From positions 24,418,553 to 24,482,552 of the forward strand of contig JABAKD010000016.1 in the NCBI GenBank assembly GCA_012845835.1: DNA of 64,000 nt. The letters run 5' to 3'. Position 1 is the first letter of the stretch. Each line of letters starts with the position of its first letter. The stretch comes from Undaria pinnatifida (taxonomy: Eukaryota > Sar > Phaeophyceae > Laminariales > Alariaceae). The notes under the pieces are model-generated. The model ran no database searches. It had not been told where the DNA came from and was given only the letters and a program-made list of their open reading frames with translations. The position numbers were made by a program, and so were the translations under genes. Below, in pieces: positions 59,101 through 64,000 of this stretch.

Positions 59101-62100
59101 GTTTGGAAACACGTTATGGTGTACGCAAAGGAGACGCTAGTCCCTGTTTTACATTATCACAGGCCAGAATGGTTTGTATCTATACGTACAAATAGCCTTT
59201 CCAGACCAAGATGACGATATATTTAACTCACCTGTTTCTTATGTGTAAACCAGTGCTAAACTAGGCCGTTTTGTTATACTTTTTGAGAACAAAATGGAAC
59301 CATACAGCGTGATTTTCGCTTCCGGCCGCGCCTCCGGCGGGCCCTCCGGGAGCGTCTCCAGCGGGGCCCCTTCGGTGGGGGGGGGCTTTTTGGCTCGCTT
59401 CGCTCACCTGACTTTAGTCGACTAGTTGGCTGGCTGCCGTAGTTGCCAGCCAAATAATAACTAGGCCGGAACTCCAGTCAACTAAAAGTCCTAGTTATTA
59501 TCGTACAAAATTGAAAATTAAAAGTGAAAAAGGTTTCAGTTGGGTTCATTCCCTTCCCTCACCAGCACGCCCGCGGACAACAAGCTCTTGTCCCCATCGC
59601 CCCGCCCGGGTCCCCACGCAACGCCCCTCCGCACGTAGATCAACATGTAGGCATCCTCCGACCCGCGTTGCCTCTTGCCCTTGCTCTTCCCTCCCCCGGC
59701 AGCACCAACCCCACTCTCCCCCGCCTCACCCCCCTCCTCCCCCTCTCCGTCCTCCTCCCCTCCCCCCCCTGCCGCATCGAGTACCTCAACATCCACCGTG
59801 GAACTCGCGGAGCACGCTTCCGGCTCCTCTCCCAGCGTAGCCCCTGCCCCCCCCCCTCCCCCGCCTCCGCCTTCCGCCTTGACCGCTCTCATTGATTGAG
59901 CCGCTCCCATCATTGGCTGAGCCGCTCCCATTGGATGAACCGCCAACGACGAAGGGCCGCAATTGGCCGAGGCACTCAAAAATGACGGGGAAGAAAATAG
60001 GTCTCGCTGGGCAGTGGTGCCAGTGCTGCCCTCAACATCGATGTCCTCTTCCTGCTTTGGGTCGGGTCGGGTCGGGTCGGGTTGGGTTGGGCTGGGTTGG
60101 GTTGGCAAGTTCTACCAGGGATTCTTCCGCATACCATTGCTACTGCTGCTACTACTAGTTTTACTATACTACTACAACTGCTATAATAACTACAATACAT
60201 GGTGCTTAGCCTCTGCAGAGATATTTTTAGGGAGGCAAAAGGTTGAACCAACCCCCGATCGCTACAATACCTCCCTCTCCCCCCCCTCCTTCCAAACCTT
60301 CTCATCAGCGCGTACCTCATCTTCGCTGATTTCCTCGACAGTCTTGTTCCGCTTCGGGCGCTGTATAACTTTCGCCCTACTTTTTCGCTTGCCCGCAGCA
60401 CCCTTGGCGATCTTTTCGTTAGGAAGGTACTCGTCGTCCGTGCTCGTGTAGGCGGCAACCTTCTTGCCTTTTCCCTTTCCTTTTCTCTTTTCCTTCCCGC
60501 CTCCACTTTCGCCTTCGCTGTCCACGTCGCCGGCATCCTTGTCTTTTCCTCTTCCTTTCCCGCCCTTGCCCTTTCCCCTCCCCTTTCTCTTTCCTTTTCC
60601 TCTCCCAACCCCGCTTTCGCTCTCGGCTTCGCCGTTGGTCTTGTTGGCTGCACTGTCTGCAACGCCGTCAGAATCGTCCGCCTGTGGCCCGACACGAAGA
60701 AAAAAAACAGAAGGATACACTATTTCAGAAGTGAACACAGGTGACTATCTGGTATATACCTGGGATGATTCTGATTCCGTTTTAATTCTTGTCAACACAC
60801 TGTACCGACGAGCACATTAACACACCAATATATCTACAAGGAAAAAACAACAAACAACATACAAACCCACACCAAAATTCAGTCCACAGCTACCAGAATA
60901 ATACATCATCCAACACAAACACAGCAGCACACAAAACAGCGCACCTACACTAAGAATACCGAAAACTACATGCAGTGCCAAAACACAGCAACACAAAAAA
61001 AGCAAGCACATATACATACAACATCAAACCAGACCAAAGACCATAACCACACCGACACACATACCGAAACACGCACCAACATACAGACCAACACACCAAC
61101 AAACCCATCAATTTGCGTACAGTACCAGGCACCTGGTATACACCGACACATACACACAATATATCAACCTATAATTTAACACACGCACTTGGTACACTCG
61201 TATACCAGGAAACGAACAACCTACAAACACATACCACACACGACACCGAAAAAAAAAAACGATCCAAACGATAAAAACAAACAAAAAACGGAGACAGTAC
61301 CAAGAACAAAGTGTTCGCAATTTACACACCTCCCACGAGACATGAACATTCAATATTCCTTCAACGCAAAAGTACGGGACATTTGCATATTAATAAAACG
61401 AAACAAGGCGACAAGAAAGTCAGGCTGAGATTTACAGGAAAATAATGATTCGGGAGCCGTTATACTGAATTTTGTGTAGGACGAACGCTCTCCCCCATAA
61501 TAAACCCAGTCTGGGCCCTCAGTACCTCTGTTCCTTGCTAGTAATAGATGCCCTGTGCTGTATTGGGAAAATGTACGCACTGCTGCATATCGTCTTCCTC
61601 GGATGTGGAACGTAACTACCAATCCATCGATCGACATCCCGATCGAGCTTTTCTTTTTCAGCACGGGAACGCCCGCCACGATGGGGGAATTTTTTCACTG
61701 TTGGCAAAAAAAAAGAGTAAACGACGGGACTTCTTAACCGAAAACGGCCGGAATTTCGCGCAACACCAACAGTAGGCCAAGGGATTGTTTGCCAGGGACA
61801 AGTTTTCATTTTCTCCAAATGTGTGTTTTCGGGTGCGGTACTGCATACAGGTCAAGTAAGGAGGAGCCCCACAAGAAAAATGGTGTAGGCACCTCTACCG
61901 ACCGTAGCATGTGTCGCGGGGTAACACTGAAAAACAGGCAACAATCCTGGCACCACTGCAAAACGACACACTGATTCCATCCAGTTTGTTCCCCCCCCCA
62001 AAAAAAAAACGTGCCTCCAGTATTAACGTCTTTTGCAACTGGAAACCCGTTTTTGGGGACAGATTACTCGGAACTAGTATAGGGAAGGAATTTGGGGCTA

Positions 62101-64000
62101 TGAAGGGGTTGAAGGAGTTAGGGCAATTCCTAACCAAAAAATAAAGAGATGCCACGAATCGTAGCAAAAAAAGTGAAGTTTTCGCCAATGGTGACATTTT
62201 TCCAGGAATCCGGACTTTTGACTCGTTTTTACACTTCCGTAAAAATTGACGTCGAAATTCCTGACAAAACAACGTCATTGCCTTTTAAAACGTGGCATTT
62301 CAGAACTTCAAAACGTCAGGAATCGTGACGTTTTGTCAGGATTCGTGATTTTTTCGCATTATTAATAGTTACGAGTAGGAACAACCCTTAAATGCGAATA
62401 TGCATCGTCGGGTCGAACATTAACCATTAAAGAACTAAAGCAAAACCCACCTTCAACGCGGAGCCGAGCAAATCAGCGTCCGCATCTGATTCCGCCGCTG
62501 CCGCAGCAGCAGCCGTTTCTCCGGCTCGGGAACCAACTCTCTTCAGCCCTCCACCGGGTCCTCCTTTACCAGTATTATTCATATCAATGGTAAGATTATT
62601 CATAGCCCTCTTCGTTGCGGCCGCGCCGACTGCGCCGTGGGAGTTCACACGCGAAAGAGGCCGCACTTTTTCGTCGTCGAATAGGGTCCATGTATCGGAG
62701 TCGGGGTCATACACCTGGTACATTCAAACAAAGCAAAATGTCACGTCATCTCAACTCAGCTCAGGTCAGGTCGTGTACTACGTGCTGTGGGTGTTTGCTT
62801 ATTTCTACCCAACGACACCAGCACACCCACTCTTTCTGTCCTGGTCCCTCGTCCTACGATCGTAGCGAGGTGCAACTCAATGTCACAAAATTGTACTCGA
62901 AGAGCATCCAAAAATATATGATGTTACCTAAACACGAAATATACCCGCTCGAAAAACGCATATTGCCTATAACGAAACCCTCAAACGTTTCCCTAGGTCT
63001 TCGGTCCTCGCTCGTTATTCTGGGAGGACTTGTGTGAAAAAAAAGCCCGCGCATCGCGTCCCATCCCCTAAGCCCCCGCCACGCCCAACACAATAGAAAA
63101 CGCCCGCGAGAGGAAGTCAAACCTCGGCGATGTAGTGCCCGGAGTGAACGTTGGTTCCCTTGTGATAGAGCACGCACGCCAGGTCGTACACGGAGTCGGG
63201 GTGGCCAAAAGAGGACGCCCCCCCCCCTCCTCCCCCTTCCCCGTCTCCTCCAACTCCTTTGCCTCCTGCTGCTTTTGCTCCTACTACTGCTTTTTGTGTT
63301 CCTGCTGCATCCTCACCTTGCGGTCTGCGGAAAAGTGTTGTTATGCACGGGGGTCAGGGCAGGTTGTAACGAAATTGGGATTAACTCCATCGCCATCGCC
63401 ATCACCGCCACCTGGATGACACACACCGCAGCGTAGAACATTTAGCCCCCCCCCCCCCCCCCCCCCCCCCCCGAAAATTATGAGCATGCACCTGCAGCTG
63501 ACCACCTTACAATGACGCTATTTGGTAGCACTACTGAAAAAGTTAACTCTATTTCAACTACTACTTTCGGCACAGGTGCGGGGGAGGGGAGGGGTACATA
63601 CAAAATTACCCGAGGCTTGTGCCCCTGTCGAGCGTGAGCGGGAGAGACACCGCCGCCGTAATCGTTACTCCATCTGGCACTACTCATTCAACACTCTTAC
63701 GGCTATTAACTCTCAACCATTACTATTGATATTACTACACTCAGCTATCGGTGTTGTAGTCACTGCAGTACTACTCAGCTATTCTTCTACTGTTTCTCTA
63801 GGTATAGGTGCGGGGAGGAGGGGGGGAGAAAGACATACCCGAGTCTTGGGCCCATGTCGAGCGTGAGAGGGAGAGACACTGCCGCCGTAATCTTCTTGCG
63901 CTGGCCGGTCTTAGCGGAGTACACGTACCGCAGGAGCTGGATCGACAGCACGGCCGGGAGGCGAATAAGCTCGATCGCGCGCACCGCATCCCTCTTCAGT
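47134..64000 (-). CDS. USP48: USP48/UBP26-type ubiquitin-specific protease, 5' partial
   Basis: Eighteen exons, all phase-consistent with GT-AG introns, cover 1,665 aa: 63,839-64,000 (cut by the window edge), 63,123-63,324, 62,451-62,714, 60,316-60,681, 59,563-60,051, 58,653-58,806, 55,760-57,116, 55,399-55,585, 54,780-54,925, 53,958-54,087, 52,784-52,929, 52,256-52,418, 51,286-51,498, 49,750-49,877, 48,855-49,056, 48,136-48,339, 47,760-47,885 and 47,134-47,493. The USP catalytic half has LPAVLSIQLLRYVY, the His box VYDLACVLYHKG with SGHYIAE, WTLFDDEKV, and the closing SEDAYMLIYV after a long insertion. A UIM follows (about residues 585-601, EDRDLARALAASL). Then come DUSP-type repeats: FFWVDSSWLKQWV with CRHGGLHP; ITCEHGKLVSE with KYRLVSAEGWKMV; CYFLAESRWMSAW with LRCRHGAVV and EEWRDLA. 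A ubiquitin-like domain spans about 1,485-1,546 (RRQTLFLKGVPLNEGTATLQ). The last exon ends in a RanBP2-type zinc finger (CPMCTFHNELTVEKCSAC). The order matches USP48/UBP26, nuclear deubiquitinases. The catalytic Cys box must lie beyond base 64,000. Confidence 0.94.
49878..51285. other. Intron of the USP48-type gene, possible missed micro-exon
   Basis: The flanking exons join in phase 0, but relatives have about 20-30 residues more at this point (between the DUSP Trp motif and the cysteine pair). A short exon might therefore be hidden here. I could not find one with good splice sites. A repeat shared with 62,027-62,116 lies at 51,138-51,226. Confidence 0.45.
51138..51226 (+). repeat. Intronic repeat, copy A
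   Basis: About 90 bp similar to 62,027-62,116: both have ACAACTGGAAACCC/GCAACTGGAAACCC, TTTTGGGGGACA/TTTTGGGGACA, AGTATAGGGA and GGGGTT in the same order. Both copies lie in introns of the USP48-type gene. Confidence 0.75.
52935..53870 (+). repeat. GGTGTT-rich simple-sequence intron
   Basis: About 0.9 kb of degenerate GGTGTTGGTGTT and GATGGTGTTGGTG repeats nearly fill one intron. On the sense (minus) strand it is ACC/AAC-rich, which generates long Thr/Asn/Pro frames that are not genes. Confidence 0.9.
54589..54758 (+). repeat. 34-bp tandem repeat, five units
   Basis: Five imperfect 34-bp units (GACTATTCAGGGTGGGCTAA core) lie in an intron of the USP48-type gene, ending 22 bp before an exon's 3' end. 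A single related string (CATCAGGGTGGGCTAGTGTT) borders the inverted-repeat element at about 43,335. Confidence 0.85.
55071..55146 (-). pseudogene. Decayed duplicate of a USP48-type exon start
   Basis: Similar to 54,889-54,962, which covers the acceptor and first codons of the exon 54,780-54,925. The copy keeps an acceptor (CTCTCGCAG) and reads FLSSAVKSVLNQP, against FLRSAAKSAANQP in the real exon. It lies in the preceding intron and has no matching donor. Confidence 0.75.
57440..57835 (+). repeat. 400-bp pyrimidine tract (purine on sense strand)
   Basis: Almost only C and T on the plus strand, within an intron of the USP48-type gene. Long Pro-rich (plus) and Gly/Arg/Glu-rich (minus) open frames here are compositional artefacts. 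Confidence 0.9.
58070..58260 (+). repeat. CAC/ACC-rich simple sequence
   Basis: CCA/CAC triplet-rich sequence with CAACACCATCAACATACCAC repeated at least twice (about 58,167 and 58,198). It leads into the 24-bp array. Confidence 0.85.
58283..58622 (+). repeat. 24-bp minisatellite, 14 units
   Basis: Fourteen 24-bp units with the core CATAAGCATGACCGTCATCA run head to tail in an intron of the USP48-type gene. Because 24 is a multiple of three, several frames are open on both strands; these are not genes. Units 6, 10 and 14 carry the same ATC variant, giving a 96-bp higher-order period. Confidence 0.95.
58870..59470. repeat. Possible MITE with degenerate inverted ends
   Basis: TAGTTATTAGTTGGCTAG near 58,905 is inverted near 59,450 (GCCAGCCAAATAATAACTA), with further GTTGGCTG/CAGCCAAC blocks nearby. 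A related string, GGTATTAGTTGGCTAGG, occurs in intron 2 of the YbaK gene (about 38,925). Target duplications were not found. Confidence 0.45.
60815..61340 (+). repeat. A/C-rich intron stretch
   Basis: Over 500 bp with almost no G or T runs on the plus strand (GT-rich on the sense strand). Strong strand asymmetry only; no exon. Confidence 0.7.
62027..62116 (+). repeat. Intronic repeat, copy B
   Basis: Partner of 51,138-51,226; same strand and same order of shared blocks. Confidence 0.75.
63445..63472 (+). repeat. Long C homopolymer
   Basis: An uninterrupted run of about 28 C. Runs of 10-20 or more G or C also occur at about 2,687-2,708, 5,541-5,572, 15,125-15,139 and 52,099-52,117. Lengths in the assembly are uncertain. 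Confidence 0.9.
63576..63664 (-). pseudogene. Decayed duplicate of a USP48-type exon end
   Basis: Similar to 63,806-63,893, which covers the last codons and donor of the exon 63,839-64,000. The copy reads AAVSLPLTLDRGTSLG on the minus strand, against AAVSLPLTLDMGPRLG, and keeps a GT at the donor position. It lies about 229 bp downstream in the following intron, so it is a partial exon duplication. Confidence 0.8.

Noticed and set aside
1-64000. CRISPR array or prokaryotic operon structure
   Set aside because: The tandem repeats lack regular unique spacers, and the genes are intron-containing and eukaryotic.

Overview
The window is nuclear DNA of a eukaryote. Three protein-coding genes could be reconstructed exon by exon: each has introns with good splice sites, the reading phases match across every junction, and the products match known families. 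Intron sizes (about 170-2,560 bp), the load of simple repeats and decayed transposons, and very long G/C homopolymers would fit a stramenopile alga such as a brown alga. That taxonomic guess is inference; no marker gene is present.

Layout. 1-8.4 kb: repeat-rich DNA with G-rich local duplications, one coding-like exon of unknown function (2,859-3,366, +), a tRNA-derived SINE-like unit and a broken PIF/Harbinger transposase (7,501-8,346, -). 8.4-13.4 kb: no recognisable gene, ending in a 158-bp tandem duplication. 13.47-18.50 kb (+): a four-exon calmodulin-like EF-hand protein of 148 aa. 18.5-27.6 kb: mostly non-coding, with two candidate minus-strand membrane-protein exons and a 739-bp Tourist-type MITE (24,454-25,192). 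27.67-32.65 kb (-): a decayed Helitron of the OTU-bearing (Helentron-like) kind. A terminal exon with a LIM-like zinc-finger half lies just upstream on the same strand (32,916-33,185). 35.5-37.3 kb: minisatellites. 37.60-40.19 kb (+): a four-exon YbaK/prolyl-tRNA-synthetase-associated-domain protein of 220 aa. 42.8-45.1 kb: a nest of inverted repeats and a 144-bp array with tRNA 3'-half-like units. 47.13 kb to the right edge (-): 18 exons of a large USP48/UBP26-type ubiquitin-specific protease. At least 1,665 aa lie in the window and the N-terminus with the catalytic Cys is beyond base 64,000.

The genes do not form an operon or pathway. The USP48-type enzyme would remove ubiquitin from nuclear substrates, the EF-hand protein would sense calcium (possibly in the flagellar axoneme) and the YbaK protein would edit mischarged tRNA. 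The most interesting points are the domain set of the USP48 homologue (UIM, DUSP repeats, ubiquitin-like domain, and a C-terminal RanBP2-type zinc finger), two decayed partial exon duplications inside it, the OTU-bearing Helitron, the co-occurrence of a Harbinger transposase and a Harbinger-type MITE, and several unnamed dispersed repeat families.
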